From DASSKA01 sp963839365 (GTDB taxonomy: Bacteria; Actinomycetota; Actinomycetes; Propionibacteriales; Nocardioidaceae), in the NCBI GenBank assembly GCA_963839365.1, contig CAWIUT010000010.1, positions 124,001 through 188,000 of the forward strand: a stretch of 64,000 bases of DNA. The letters run 5' to 3'. The position numbers were made by a program, and so were the translations under genes. The notes beneath the pieces were generated by a model. It ran no database searches. It had not been told where the DNA came from and was given only the letters and a program-made list of their open reading frames with translations. Below, piece by piece: positions 33,901 to 42,112 of this stretch; position 1 is the stretch's first letter, and each line of letters begins with the position of its first letter.

Positions 33901-34101
33901 CTACTTAGAGGGCTGCGGCACCCGGCAGTGGATCTTCGGGTTCACGCCGAAGTAGTTCAGCGGCCCGGCGACCACGGTGACCGCGACCGTGCCCGCCTTG
34001 GCGCAGCTGACCTGCGGTGCCCCGGTGAAGTAGCCGCGCTGGTAGGCCGCGAACGCCCCGATCGCCAGCCAGATGATCACCAGGAGCGTGCCGATGCGCA
34101 T
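33901..34101 (-). CDS. Small single-pass membrane protein
   Basis: A 66-residue protein beginning RIGTLLVIIWLAIGAFAAYQRGYF, an N-terminal helix followed by a short outside domain with two cysteines (VSCAKAGT and KIHCRVPQ) that could pair. A GGAGAGG ribosome site precedes the ATG. Similar small proteins occur in many actinobacteria. It lies convergent with the DUF2516 gene, 29 nt apart. Confidence 0.6.
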   Translation of the reverse strand: MRIGTLLVIIWLAIGAFAAYQRGYFTGAPQVSCAKAGTVAVTVVAGPLNYFGVNPKIHCRVPQPSK

Positions 34102-34209
34102 GAGAGCCTCTCCGTCGTTCCGGTCGTCGCCGGACTCTACCGCGCCCCGCCGGCGCTCGCGCTGCGTCGAGCCTCGTGCCAACCAGCACCTGCGATGTAC
34201 CGCACCACC

Positions 34210-34270
34210 GGAAACTGGTCACAAACGACAACCATCACCGCCCCAGGCACGTCGTTCATGACCTGTTTCC
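34210..34270. repeat. Palindromic element, copy 1
   Basis: Two 20-nt arms (GGAAACTGGTCACAAACGAC and the imperfect inverse GTCGTTCATGACCTGTTTCC, 3 mismatches) flank a 21-nt loop. A second element with the same arms and the same 21-nt loop length lies at 43787-43847, overlapping a coding end. The sequence does not match a terminator (weak stem at the base) or a known IS end. Confidence 0.6.
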
Positions 34271-34297
34271 ACCCCCCCCGAGGGTGGTCGCGCTGCC

Positions 34298-34828
34298 TCA
34301 GAAGCGCCGCACCCACGGGTACAGCTGCCGGAACCCGGGAGCCCAGTCCGCGTCCGTGCCGTTGCTCCGGGTGAACTGCAGCGCGATGCGCACCCGCTTC
34401 GCGTTGTGCAGGCAGCGGCCGGCCACGTCCCAGCCGACCACCTGGCGCTCCTCGTTGACCCCGCCGGCCAACCGCTGGCACTGTGTCAGTGTCCTGGTGC
34501 GGTCCCGGAACCCGGACACGCGTTGCAGGCTGCCGACCTCGCTCCAGGGGATGAAGGAGAAGTAGTACTCCGGCCCGGGGTTGCGCCGGTTGGTGTCGAT
34601 CCACAGCGCGTAGGTCTGCCCGACCCGGATCCGGCCGTCGTACCTCGCCCGCACGTGCAGCCCCGCGCCGTACGACACCCGCACGCTGCGGATGTCGATG
34701 CCCCGCGCATCGTTCGGGTCGGTGAACCGCTTGGTCGCCGCGCTGCCGACCGCCGCGCTGAGCATGAGCACGAGCAGCGCGAGCCCGACCGCGGCCACCG
34801 TGCGGGTGAGTCCGCGTGCTGATGTCAT
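34298..34828 (-). CDS. Secreted protein of unknown function
   Basis: A 176-residue protein with a signal peptide (TRTVAAVGLALLVLMLSAAVGSAA, cleavage near residue 33). The mature region begins TKRFTDPNDARGIDIRSVRVSYGAGLHVRARYDGRIRVG, a beta-rich sequence that may form a small sandwich. No enzyme motif is visible. A GAGGGGG ribosome site supports ATG 34826-34828. Alone and leftward; a divergent SRPBCC gene follows. Confidence 0.7.
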   Translation of the reverse strand: MTSARGLTRTVAAVGLALLVLMLSAAVGSAATKRFTDPNDARGIDIRSVRVSYGAGLHVRARYDGRIRVGQTYALWIDTNRRNPGPEYYFSFIPWSEVGSLQRVSGFRDRTRTLTQCQRLAGGVNEERQVVGWDVAGRCLHNAKRVRIALQFTRSNGTDADWAPGFRQLYPWVRRF

Positions 34829-34934
34829 CGCTGCCCCCTCTGGCCGGAACCGTCTTGCTGCACCATCACACGCCGTTCCCGACGAATCCGGCAGAGCCGA
34901 AGGTCCCCGACCCGCGCCGGGCATGATGGGTGCT

Positions 34935-35393
34935 GTGAGCGCTACCCACGTCCACCGCCACCTGAACGCGCCGCGCGCCCGCGTCTACCGGGCGCTCATC
35001 GACCCCGTGCAGATCCCGCGGTGGCGGGTCCCCCGCGGGATGACCTGCAAGGTGGACCACTTCGACGGCCGGGAGGGCGGCGAGTACCAGATCTCCCTGA
35101 CGTACGACGCAGCCGACCGGGCCGGCAAGTCCAGCGCGCACACCGACACCTACCGCGGCCGGTTCGTGCGGCTGGTCCCGCTGCAGCTGGTCTCCGAGGT
35201 GGACGAGTTCGAGACCGACGACCCCGCCCTGCAGGGCGAGATGAGCATCATCATCACCCTCGAGGAGGCCGGCGGCGGCACCGACCTGGACGCGCTGCAC
35301 GAGGGGCTGCCGGCCGGGGTCGCGCCCGCCGACAACGAGGCGGGCTGGCGGGAGGCGCTGGACCGGCTGGCCGCGCTGGTCGAGCAGGAGTAG
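34935..35393 (+). CDS. SRPBCC (START/AHSA1-like) domain protein
   Basis: A 152-residue helix-grip protein: SATHVHRHLNAPRARVYRALIDPVQIPRWRVPRGM, then EGGEYQISLTYD, and a C-terminal helix NEAGWREALDRLAALVEQ. This is the AHSA1/SRPBCC family, which binds hydrophobic ligands. GTG 34935 is chosen because relatives begin at this residue; ATG codons at 34923 and 34926 are alternatives, and none has a strong ribosome site. No operon partners. Function unknown. Confidence 0.75.
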   Translation: MSATHVHRHLNAPRARVYRALIDPVQIPRWRVPRGMTCKVDHFDGREGGEYQISLTYDAADRAGKSSAHTDTYRGRFVRLVPLQLVSEVDEFETDDPALQGEMSIIITLEEAGGGTDLDALHEGLPAGVAPADNEAGWREALDRLAALVEQE

Positions 35394-35460
35394 GGCACCC
35401 AGCAGCACGCCGCCCAGCGAGGGGCTGACCACCCCCTGAGGTTGCGCATGTCCCCGGTCT

Positions 35461-35512
35461 CCGGAGCGGATTGGTCACCACGTGACGCGCGGTCCCCGGA
35501 GCCGATCGGTCA
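35461..35512. repeat. Two direct 17-bp repeats upstream of the macro-domain gene
   Basis: CCGGAGCGGATTGGTCA at 35461-35477 and CCGGAGCCGATCGGTCA at 35496-35512 differ at two positions and are 35 bp apart, close to three helical turns. They may be regulator sites for the gene at 35567. Confidence 0.45.
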
Positions 35513-35566
35513 GCAGGGGACTGCTCCGCCCGAGAACCGGGGACCGGCCGGAGGTAGGTTCGGGAC

Positions 35567-36061
35567 GTGGAGCTGCATGTCGTGAAGGGCGACATCACCA
35601 CCCTCGAGGTGGACGCCATCGTGAACGCGGCCAGCCCGCGGATGCGCGGCGGCGGCGGGGTGGACGGCGCGATCCACTCCGCGGGCGGGCCGGCGATCCT
35701 CGAGGAGTGCATCGCGAAGTTCCCGCACGGCCTCGGGACCGGCCAGGCCGGCCACACCACCGCCGGGGACCTGCCCGCGCGGCACGTGATCCATGTCGTG
35801 GGCCCGAACTACCGCCGCGGGCAGCGAGAGCGTTCGCTGCTGGTCTCCTGCTACGTGAACGCGCTGCGTATCGGCGACGAGCTGGGCATCGACTCGGTCG
35901 CCTTCCCGCTGGTGTCCGCGGGCGTCTACGGATGGCCTCGCGACGATGCGGCACGCGCCGCGGTCGAGACGCTCCGCTCCACGCCGACTCGGATCGGGAC
36001 GGCGTACCTCGTCGCCTTCGACGACGTGATGCACCGGCACCTCGCCGCCGCCCTGTGCTGA
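35567..36061 (+). CDS. Macro-domain protein, O-acetyl-ADP-ribose deacetylase-like
   Basis: The 164-residue protein is a single macro domain: VVKGDITTLEVDAIVNAAS, then GGGGVDGAIHSAGG, then FPLVSAGVYGWP. These are the ADP-ribose-binding loops of the YmdB-type family, with the catalytic N/D region intact. It should remove acetyl or ADP-ribosyl groups. The start is GTG. The last codons (CTG TGC TGA) merge into a 13-bp minisatellite, so repeat expansion could alter the C-terminus. Confidence 0.85.
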   Translation: MELHVVKGDITTLEVDAIVNAASPRMRGGGGVDGAIHSAGGPAILEECIAKFPHGLGTGQAGHTTAGDLPARHVIHVVGPNYRRGQRERSLLVSCYVNALRIGDELGIDSVAFPLVSAGVYGWPRDDAARAAVETLRSTPTRIGTAYLVAFDDVMHRHLAAALC

Positions 36062-36268
36062 GCCCCTGTGCTGAGCCCCTGTGCTGGGCCCCTGTGCTGG
36101 GCCCCTGTGCTGGGCCCCTGTGCTGGGCCCCTGTGCTGGGCCCCTGTGCTGGGCCCCTGTGCTGGGCCCCTGTGCTGGGCCCCTGTGCTGGGCCCCTGTG
36201 CTGGGCCCCTGTGCTGGGCCCCTGTGCTGGGCCCCTGTGCTGGGCCCCTGTGCTGGGCCCCTGTGCTG
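36052..36268. repeat. 13-bp minisatellite, 17 copies
   Basis: The unit GCCCCTGTGCTGG repeats with exact 13-bp period; GTGCTG occurs at 36055 and every 13 bp to 36263 (17 copies). The first two and the last copy have GA instead of GG after CT. The array begins within the last codons of the macro-domain gene. Because 13 is not a multiple of 3, all three frames on each strand stay open, giving artefactual repeat peptides. Confidence 0.95.
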
Positions 36269-36269
36269 A

Positions 36270-36577
36270 GGCCTGCCCCGAGCCTCAGCGCGCCATCCCG
36301 GAGCTGTCCCCGGTTCGGGACACACGCTCGTCCCCATTTCGGAGTACAAGCACCCACGGGTGACCGCACCTCTTTAGGGCGCGATGTCCGTTTTGTCATG
36401 CAGACTTCGGATTCTTTACCCGGTTTTACTCCCAATCGGCACGTACGAGGTCGTACCCGCGGGTAGCGGGGCAGTACCGTCCCGGACGTGGGGAAGGCCT
36501 GTCTGACTTCACAGTAGACGGGCGAAGTAGCAGAGATGATTTCCGGCGCGCCGTCGCCGGGGGGATAGGACAGAAAC
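36270..36577 (+). promoter_or_regulatory. Long leader of the first LPNTG gene
   Basis: No gene is visible in these 308 nt. The part from about 36386 has resemblance to the leader of the paralogue at 38458: TTTGTC-like, CTTTACC-like and AATCGG segments, and a nearly identical last 30 nt (GCCGGGGGGATAGGACAGA versus GCCGGGGGGACAGGACAGA). The GGGGATAGGA serves as ribosome site. A shared cis-element is possible; no known riboswitch was recognised. Confidence 0.45.
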
Positions 36578-37933
36578 ATGGGTTATACCATGCGGGGTCG
36601 AGCGCGCCCATTTTCAGCAATTCTCGCGCTCGTCGTCGTCATTCTCAGCTTTGGGATAGGCGGAAACGCCTGGGCCAACGGGAATGGCGGCGGAAACGGA
36701 AACGGCAACGGCGGCTCCTCGAGCTCGACGCCTCCGGGCCAGACCAAGAAGGACGGCGGTTCCTCGTCGCACGGCACCACCTCCCAGGGTGCCGCGTCGC
36801 CGCAGACCGCCTCGTCCTCTGCGGCCGGCTCCGGCTCGGGCTCCGGTGCGCCGGGCAGCTCCGGCAACGCGGCTGGGCACAACAAGAGCGCCGACAACGG
36901 CTCCGGTCAGTCGAGCAGCACCACCTCCCAGGGTGCTGAGTCGAACGCCAAGCTCTCGTCGTCCAGCACGTCGGGGTCCGGCTCGGAGGAGTCGAACAGC
37001 GGCCCGGCCGACCACCATGAGGGCAACGCCAGCACGCAAGGCAAGGACGACAACCCGCAGCCGCTCAGCAACGCCGACAAGAACAAGGGCGGTGCGAACG
37101 GCAACTGCGGGGACTACTGTTCGACGCGCGACGGGTCCCCGTCGGGCAACGGCAACGGCAAGGGCAAGGCGGTCGGCAAGCCGTGCGCGGGCTGCGTCGG
37201 CAAGGCCGACAACAAGAACCCGCCCGGTCAGTTCAAGAACGGCTCTGACCACAACGCTGGTTACGAGTGCGACCGCAACCACGGCATCGGCCGGACCAAC
37301 CCGGCGCACACCGGGTGCAAGGGCTCGACTCCGCCGCCGCCGAAGTGCGTCCCCAGCAGTGCGAACAGCAACTGCGGCCACGGCTGCCAGACCGACTGCG
37401 GTCACCACGGGTGTACGTCGGACTGCGGGCACCACGGTTGCACGAGCGACTGTGGCAAGCCGGGTTGCACCACTGGCTGTGGCACCCCGAGCTGCAAGGA
37501 CAACGGGACCTGCCCGCCGGCCAGCTGCTCGGGCGACCTGGTCAAGGACCACGGCAGCTGCGTGTGCCCGCAGGGCATGACGCAGAGCGGTGACACCTGC
37601 ACGCCGACGACCACGGTGGTCACACCGCCCACGACGTGCAAGCACGGGATGGTCCTCCAGGACAACGGTGACTGCACCTGCCCCCGCGGCAAGACCATGG
37701 TGAACGGCGCCTGCGCGGCTCCGCAGATCAAGGGCATCCAGAAGTTCCGCCCACGCCCGCAGACCCAGGTCGGGGCGCCGACGGCTCAGACGCCTCAGGT
37801 GGCGCCCGCCGCCGCGGGGCTTCCCAACACAGGAGCGGACCAGGGGCTGGGCATCTACGCGATGACCGGTGCGGGGCTGCTGCTGGCGGGCGGAGCGCTG
37901 ATGCTGCTTCGTCACAGGACGGCCCGCCGCTGA
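36578..37933 (+). CDS. LPxTG (LPNTG) cell-wall-anchored protein, Cys-rich
   Basis: The 451-residue protein has a signal peptide (RPFSAILALVVVILSFGIGGNAWA), a Gly/Asn/Ser-rich low-complexity region, a core with CSTRDG, KPCAGCVGKADNKNP and GYECDRNHGIGRTNPAHTGC, and four DCGxxGCT-like Cys repeats at about residues 265-310. The C-terminal sorting signal is LPNTG (residue 415), a hydrophobic helix and RHRTARR. Sortase would link it to peptidoglycan. A paralogue with the same plan follows at 38458. Because the paired cysteines are many, it is probably disulphide-bonded outside the cell. No sortase gene is in the window. Confidence 0.85.
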   Translation: MGYTMRGRARPFSAILALVVVILSFGIGGNAWANGNGGGNGNGNGGSSSSTPPGQTKKDGGSSSHGTTSQGAASPQTASSSAAGSGSGSGAPGSSGNAAGHNKSADNGSGQSSSTTSQGAESNAKLSSSSTSGSGSEESNSGPADHHEGNASTQGKDDNPQPLSNADKNKGGANGNCGDYCSTRDGSPSGNGNGKGKAVGKPCAGCVGKADNKNPPGQFKNGSDHNAGYECDRNHGIGRTNPAHTGCKGSTPPPPKCVPSSANSNCGHGCQTDCGHHGCTSDCGHHGCTSDCGKPGCTTGCGTPSCKDNGTCPPASCSGDLVKDHGSCVCPQGMTQSGDTCTPTTTVVTPPTTCKHGMVLQDNGDCTCPRGKTMVNGACAAPQIKGIQKFRPRPQTQVGAPTAQTPQVAPAAAGLPNTGADQGLGIYAMTGAGLLLAGGALMLLRHRTARR

Positions 37934-38013
37934 GCTCGCCTCTGCTCAGCTCAGTGTCGGGCTAGGTCGGCGCAGGGGCCCCACCCCCGACCCTGCAGCC
38001 GACCGACCCCCAC

Positions 38014-38057
38014 CCGGTGGCGGCTCCGCTCGCGTTCACGTGCGGAGCCGCCACCGG
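38014..38057. terminator. Strong hairpin after the first LPNTG gene
   Basis: A perfect 16-bp stem (CCGGTGGCGGCTCCGC / GCGGAGCCGCCACCGG) around a 12-nt loop, 80 nt after the stop at 37933. A second hairpin lies 16 nt further on. Confidence 0.75.
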
Positions 38058-38073
38058 CCAGGGCCTCCCACCC

Positions 38074-38103
38074 AGGGCCCGGACCGGTCACGGTCCGGGC
38101 CCT
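38074..38103. terminator. Second hairpin after the first LPNTG gene
   Basis: A 13-bp stem AGGGCCCGGACCG / CGGTCCGGGCCCT with a GTCA loop and following TTC. Nearly the same hairpin occurs after the paralogue (39495-39527), so the terminator was probably duplicated together with the gene. Confidence 0.75.
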
Positions 38104-38457
38104 TCGCGTACCCCTTTCGGCGTACAACTGACCGTCGGGCTCGGGCTCGGGCCCGGCTCCTGCGCCGCCCTTCCACGCCTGAATGCGGCCATGATGAAGG
38201 GGAGGGTCCGCTGGTCCCTCCTCTTGGCCTCGTCCCCCATTCGACGTACAGCGTCCGCTTCCCGCGCGATGGCTATAACCCGCCTGTCCGGGTTTGTCTG
38301 GCGAACATTTGAGTCTTTGCCTTCTTGGGACCCGAATCGGGCCTTTTGCAGGGTGACCCCCACCCCGGCGCGGGATTACCTTCCGGCGCAGGGGATGGCC
38401 CAAACCGGGCCCAAGAGAGATTCCGGTGCAACAGGTGCCGGGGGGACAGGACAGACC
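38104..38457 (+). promoter_or_regulatory. Intergenic leader of the second LPNTG gene
   Basis: This 354-nt stretch has no gene. From about 38287 it resembles the leader of the first LPNTG gene in GTTTGTC, CTTTGCC and GAATCGGG segments, and it ends in nearly identical ribosome-site context. The 38140-38270 part shows nothing I could name. Confidence 0.4.
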
Positions 38458-39429
38458 ATGGGTCACACGATGCACGGGCGGGCGCGCCCAGCCGCGGTGG
38501 CGGCAACGCTGCTCGCGACGATGTTGAGCCTCGGGATGACCAGCGCAGCCTGGGCCGACAACGGGCACGGATCCGGCAACGGGAACGGCTCCGCGGCGAC
38601 CGGACAGGCCAACGGGAACGGCAACGGGAACGGCAACACCGACACACCCGGCAACTCCGGCAACGCCCCGGGGCACGCCGCGGACGGTCCGGGCAACTCC
38701 GACCACGCGAGCGGCGCGACCTCCCAGGGCGCCGGAACGTCGAGCTCGCCGGGCAGCTCCGACCACTCGCAGGGCAACGCCAGCACCCAGGGCAGCGTGA
38801 CCGGCCCGCAGCCACCGAGCAACGCCGACCAGAACCCCGGCGGGGCCAACGGCAAGTGCCCGGGCGGTCCGTACTGCTCGACACGGAACGGGGCGCCGTC
38901 GAAGAACGGCAACGGCAACGCCTACGGCAAGCCGTGCGCGGGCTGCGTGGGCAAGGCCGACAACAAGAACCCGAAGGGGCAGTACCCGAACGGGAAGCAC
39001 GACGGCAACAACGGCTACGAGTGCGACAACAACAACGGCATAGGCAAGTCCAACCCGGCGCACACCGGCTGCCAGGCCGTGACACCGCCCAAGCCGCCGA
39101 CGCCGCCGACGCCGCCGAGCCCGAAGCCGCCGAAGCCGACGCCGCCCACTCCGACACCGCCGAGCCCCAAGCCTCCGGTGCCGACGCCGCCCACGCCGAA
39201 GCCCCCGGTGCCGGCGCCGCCGAAGCCGCCGGTTCCGGCCCCGGTCCCGCCGAAGCCGGAGATCAAGGGTCAGCAGCAGTTCCGGCCCCGGCCGAACGTG
39301 CAGGTGTCGCAGGCGCTGCCGAACACCGGCGCAAGCCAGGGGCTCGGCCTGTTCGGGCTGGCCGGCCTGGGGCTGGCGGGCGCCGGCGGAGGGCTGATGG
39401 CCCTGCGTCGCAAGGGCGCCCGCCGCTGA
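38458..39429 (+). CDS. LPxTG (LPNTG) cell-wall-anchored protein, Pro-rich
   Basis: A 323-residue paralogue of the preceding gene. The N-terminus (GHTMHGRARPAAVAA) matches GYTMRGRARP. It has a signal peptide, Asn/Gly-rich repeats, a core with YCSTRNG, KPCAGCVGKADNKNP and GYECDNNNGIGKSNPAHTGC, a PKPPTPP-type stalk at about residues 205-265, and LPNTG at residue 287. The two sorting tails have the same 37-residue length. The Cys-repeat block of the first paralogue is replaced here by the proline-rich stalk. The stalk probably extends the core away from the wall. Confidence 0.85.
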   Translation: MGHTMHGRARPAAVAATLLATMLSLGMTSAAWADNGHGSGNGNGSAATGQANGNGNGNGNTDTPGNSGNAPGHAADGPGNSDHASGATSQGAGTSSSPGSSDHSQGNASTQGSVTGPQPPSNADQNPGGANGKCPGGPYCSTRNGAPSKNGNGNAYGKPCAGCVGKADNKNPKGQYPNGKHDGNNGYECDNNNGIGKSNPAHTGCQAVTPPKPPTPPTPPSPKPPKPTPPTPTPPSPKPPVPTPPTPKPPVPAPPKPPVPAPVPPKPEIKGQQQFRPRPNVQVSQALPNTGASQGLGLFGLAGLGLAGAGGGLMALRRKGARR

Positions 39430-39494
39430 GGTCGCTCAGCACATCACCCGCTCGTCCCGCTCCCTGAACGGGCGGCGGACGGGGACGGCATCAG

Positions 39495-39527
39495 GGAGGG
39501 CCCGGACCAGCACGGTCCGGGCCCTCC
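39495..39527. terminator. Hairpin terminator after the second LPNTG gene
   Basis: A 14-bp stem GGAGGGCCCGGACC / GGTCCGGGCCCTCC with an AGCAC loop. It lies 66 nt after the stop and 25 nt before the convergent SDR gene end, so it may serve both strands. It closely resembles the hairpin at 38074-38103. Confidence 0.8.
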
Positions 39528-39551
39528 GCCGTACCGAAGGCGTAACCAGAC

Positions 39552-40310
39552 TCAGCGCGGCGCCATCCGCAGCGCGCCGTCCATCCGGATCACCTCGCCG
39601 TTGAGGTAGTCGTGGTCGATGATCGACAGCGCGAGCGAGGCGTACTCCTCCGGGTGCGCCAGCCGCTGCGGGAACGGCACGCCGGCGGCCAGCCCGGCGC
39701 GGAAGTCGTCGGAGACCGTGGCCAGCATCGGGGTGTCCACGATCCCGGGCGCGATCGCGCAGACCCGGATGCCGTACTGCGCGAGGTCGCGTGCGGCCGG
39801 CAGCGTGAGCCCGACGATGCCGCCCTTGGAGGAGGAGTACGCCGCCTGGCCGACCTGGCCTTCGAAGGCTGCGATCGAGGCCGTGTTCACGATGACGCCA
39901 CGCTGGCCGTGCGCGTCCGGCTCGGTGGCCGCGATGTGCTCCGCGGCCAGCGCCAGCACGTTGAAGGTGCCGACCAGGTTCACCTGGATGACCTTGGCGT
40001 AGACCTCCAGGTCGTGCACGCCCTTCTTGCCCAGGATCCGCATGGACGGGCCGATACCCGCGCAGCTGACCACGATGCGCAGCGGCGCGTCGCCCGACGT
40101 CGCGGTCACCACCGCGTTGCGGACCTGGTCGGGGTCGGTCACGTCGCACTCGAGGTAGGTCACCCCGTCGACCTCCGGCGCGTTGTCGACCCCGGTCTTC
40201 AGGTCCAGCGCGTAGACCGAGACCCCCTTGTCCGCAAGGGCTTTCGCGGTCGCGCCGCCGAGACCGGAGGCGCCTCCGGTGACGATCGCGGCGGTGTGGG
40301 CGAGCTGCAT
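39552..40310 (-). CDS. Short-chain dehydrogenase, 3-hydroxyacyl-CoA dehydrogenase type II-like
   Basis: The 252-residue SDR has the cofactor motif TGGASGLGG, NAxx-position VVSCAGIG, catalytic S and Y-x-x-x-K in NTASIAAFEGQVGQAAYSSSKGG, and a PG-motif IAPGIVDTPM. It resembles HSD17B10-type 3-hydroxyacyl-CoA dehydrogenases. With the acyl-CoA dehydrogenase 25 nt upstream it could carry out two steps of (branched) fatty acid oxidation. RBS AGGAGA precedes the ATG at 40308-40310. Confidence 0.88.
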   Translation of the reverse strand: MQLAHTAAIVTGGASGLGGATAKALADKGVSVYALDLKTGVDNAPEVDGVTYLECDVTDPDQVRNAVVTATSGDAPLRIVVSCAGIGPSMRILGKKGVHDLEVYAKVIQVNLVGTFNVLALAAEHIAATEPDAHGQRGVIVNTASIAAFEGQVGQAAYSSSKGGIVGLTLPAARDLAQYGIRVCAIAPGIVDTPMLATVSDDFRAGLAAGVPFPQRLAHPEEYASLALSIIDHDYLNGEVIRMDGALRMAPR

Positions 40311-40335
40311 CAGTTCTCCTTGTGGGTCTGCTGGG

Positions 40336-41532
40336 TCAGGCTTCGTCGTCGGGCTCGGTGGTGAGGGTGCCGCGCGGGCGGTCGGAGGCCAGCGCCCGGC
40401 CGATCACCATCCGCTGGATCTGGTTGGTGCCCTCGAAGATCTGCATCACCTTGGCCTCGCGCATGTACCGTTCGACCGGGAAGTCGCGGGTGTAGCCGTA
40501 GCCGCCGAACACCTGCACCGCGTCGGTGGTCACCTTCATCGCGTTGTCGGTGGCGACCATCTTGGCCACCGACGCCTCGGTGGAGTACGACAGGCCCTGG
40601 TCCTTGAGCCGGGCGGCGGCCAGGTACGTCGCACGGGCGGACTGCACCGCGGCCTCCATGTCCGCCAGCAGGAACGCCAGCCCCTGGTGGTCGATGATCT
40701 TCTTGCCGAACGTCTCGCGCTCCTTGGCGTAGCCGACCGCCTGGTCCAGCGCGCCCTGCGCCAGACCCGTCGCGACCGCGGCGATGCCCAGCCGGCCGGC
40801 GTCCAGACCGGCCAGCGCGATCTTCAGGCCGTCGCCCTCCGCGCCGATCCGCCGCTCCGCGGGGACGCGCACGTTCTCGAAACGCATGGTGGCCGTGGCG
40901 CTGCCGGTCAGGCCCATCTTCCTCTCCGGCGGGTCCGCGGACAGCCCCTCGGCGTCGGCGGGCACCAGGAAGCAGGAGATCCCGTTCCGGTCCTCGCCCG
41001 TGCGCGCCATCACCTTGTAGAAGTCGGCATGGCCGCCGTGCGTGGTCCACGCCTTCGCGCCGTTCAACACGTAGAGGTCGCTCTCGCTGTGCTTCTCCAA
41101 ACGGGCGGTGGTGCGCATCGCGGCCGGGTCGGAGCCGGCGTGCGGCTCGGACAGGCAGTAGGCGCCCAGCAGATCGCCGCCGAGCATGTCCGGCAGCCAC
41201 TTCTGCTTCTGCTCCTCGGTCCCCCGGGTGACCAGCCCGAAGCAGCTCAGCGCGTGCACGCTGGTGCCCACCCCGATGCTGGCCCAGACCGAGCCGAGCT
41301 CCTCCAGGACCTGCAGGTACACCTCGTAGGGCTGGCCCCCGCCGCCGTACTCCTCCGGGTAGGGCAGGCCGAGCACCCCGGCCTTGCCGAGCAGCGCGAA
41401 CACGTCGCGGGGGAAGCGCTCGGTGGCCTCGGCCTCGGCGGCGCGGGGGGCGAGCTCGTTGCTGGCGAGATCCCGGACCAGGCTGACCAGATCGGTGGCC
41501 TCCTGGGTCGGCAGCACGCGTGATGCGGGCAT
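40336..41532 (-). CDS. Acyl-CoA dehydrogenase
   Basis: The 398-residue flavoprotein has both family signatures, YCLSEPHAGSD and QVFGGYGYTRDFPVERYMREAKV, and the catalytic glutamate in QIFEGTNQIQR. It would oxidise an acyl-CoA to enoyl-CoA with FAD. It is the first gene of a two-gene operon with the SDR. The VOC gene lies upstream in the same direction with a 55-nt gap. Substrate chain is unknown. Confidence 0.93.
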   Translation of the reverse strand: MPASRVLPTQEATDLVSLVRDLASNELAPRAAEAEATERFPRDVFALLGKAGVLGLPYPEEYGGGGQPYEVYLQVLEELGSVWASIGVGTSVHALSCFGLVTRGTEEQKQKWLPDMLGGDLLGAYCLSEPHAGSDPAAMRTTARLEKHSESDLYVLNGAKAWTTHGGHADFYKVMARTGEDRNGISCFLVPADAEGLSADPPERKMGLTGSATATMRFENVRVPAERRIGAEGDGLKIALAGLDAGRLGIAAVATGLAQGALDQAVGYAKERETFGKKIIDHQGLAFLLADMEAAVQSARATYLAAARLKDQGLSYSTEASVAKMVATDNAMKVTTDAVQVFGGYGYTRDFPVERYMREAKVMQIFEGTNQIQRMVIGRALASDRPRGTLTTEPDDEA

Positions 41533-41587
41533 CGATCGATCCTTCGCTTTTTGGGCGTCGAGGTCACATTATGCGGTGGCCGGCGAG

Positions 41588-42004
41588 TCAGCGGACCGGG
41601 TGCCGGACCTCCTGCACCGCCCAACCGTTCCCGTCGGGGTCGGCGAAGAACACGAACGACCCGTAGTCGGCGCGGTCCGGGTGCGGACCTGGCGTCATCA
41701 GCCCGTCCACGAAGTGCTGGATCCCGCTGTTCACCACGCCGGCCTGGGCCAGCTGGGCGTGGGCGGCCTCGATGTCGTCGACCACCAGGTGCAGGCCGCC
41801 CACGCTGCCCGGCTCGCCGGCGCCGATCCCGGTGCCGAAGGAGATCGAGCACGCCGAGCCCGGCGGGGTCATCTGCACCACCCGGAAGGAGTCGGACGCG
41901 GCGTGGTCGACGTCCAGCCGGAAACCGAGCTGGTCGGCGTAGAAGGTCTTGGCACGCTCCACGTCGCTGACCGGTACCACGACCAGCTGCAGCTTCCAGT
42001 CCAT
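41588..42004 (-). CDS. VOC family protein
   Basis: A 138-residue protein with the VOC/glyoxalase fold: LQLVVVPVSDVERAKTFYADQLGF, LHLVVDDIEAAHAQLAQAGV, and FVFFADPDGNGWAVQEV at the end, where the H and final E positions fit a metal site. It is a typical small bleomycin-resistance/glyoxalase-like protein of unknown substrate. Start ATG 42002-42004, adjacent to the divergent PKS gene. Confidence 0.82.
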   Translation of the reverse strand: MDWKLQLVVVPVSDVERAKTFYADQLGFRLDVDHAASDSFRVVQMTPPGSACSISFGTGIGAGEPGSVGGLHLVVDDIEAAHAQLAQAGVVNSGIQHFVDGLMTPGPHPDRADYGSFVFFADPDGNGWAVQEVRHPVR

Positions 42005-42112
42005 GGCTGCTCCCTCCGTCCCCCGGCGTCCTGCTGTGCTGCCGGCGCGTTGAACCGCCAGGGGGCGGACACACGTTTGGTTGTTGTGAGAGCCCCCACC
42101 TACATTCAGAGA

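Noticed and set aside
36052..36268. CRISPR array
   Set aside because: Units are 13 bp and head to tail with no spacers; no cas gene is nearby.
35482..36466. Proteins with repeated CAGPLCWAP or GPAQGPSTGAQHR units across the minisatellite
   Set aside because: A 13-bp period keeps every frame open; the repeats are a result of DNA slippage, with no start context or homologous domain.
36386..36577. c-di-AMP or other known riboswitch in the LPNTG leaders
   Set aside because: I could not match the conserved core of any riboswitch class; only similarity between the two leaders is seen.
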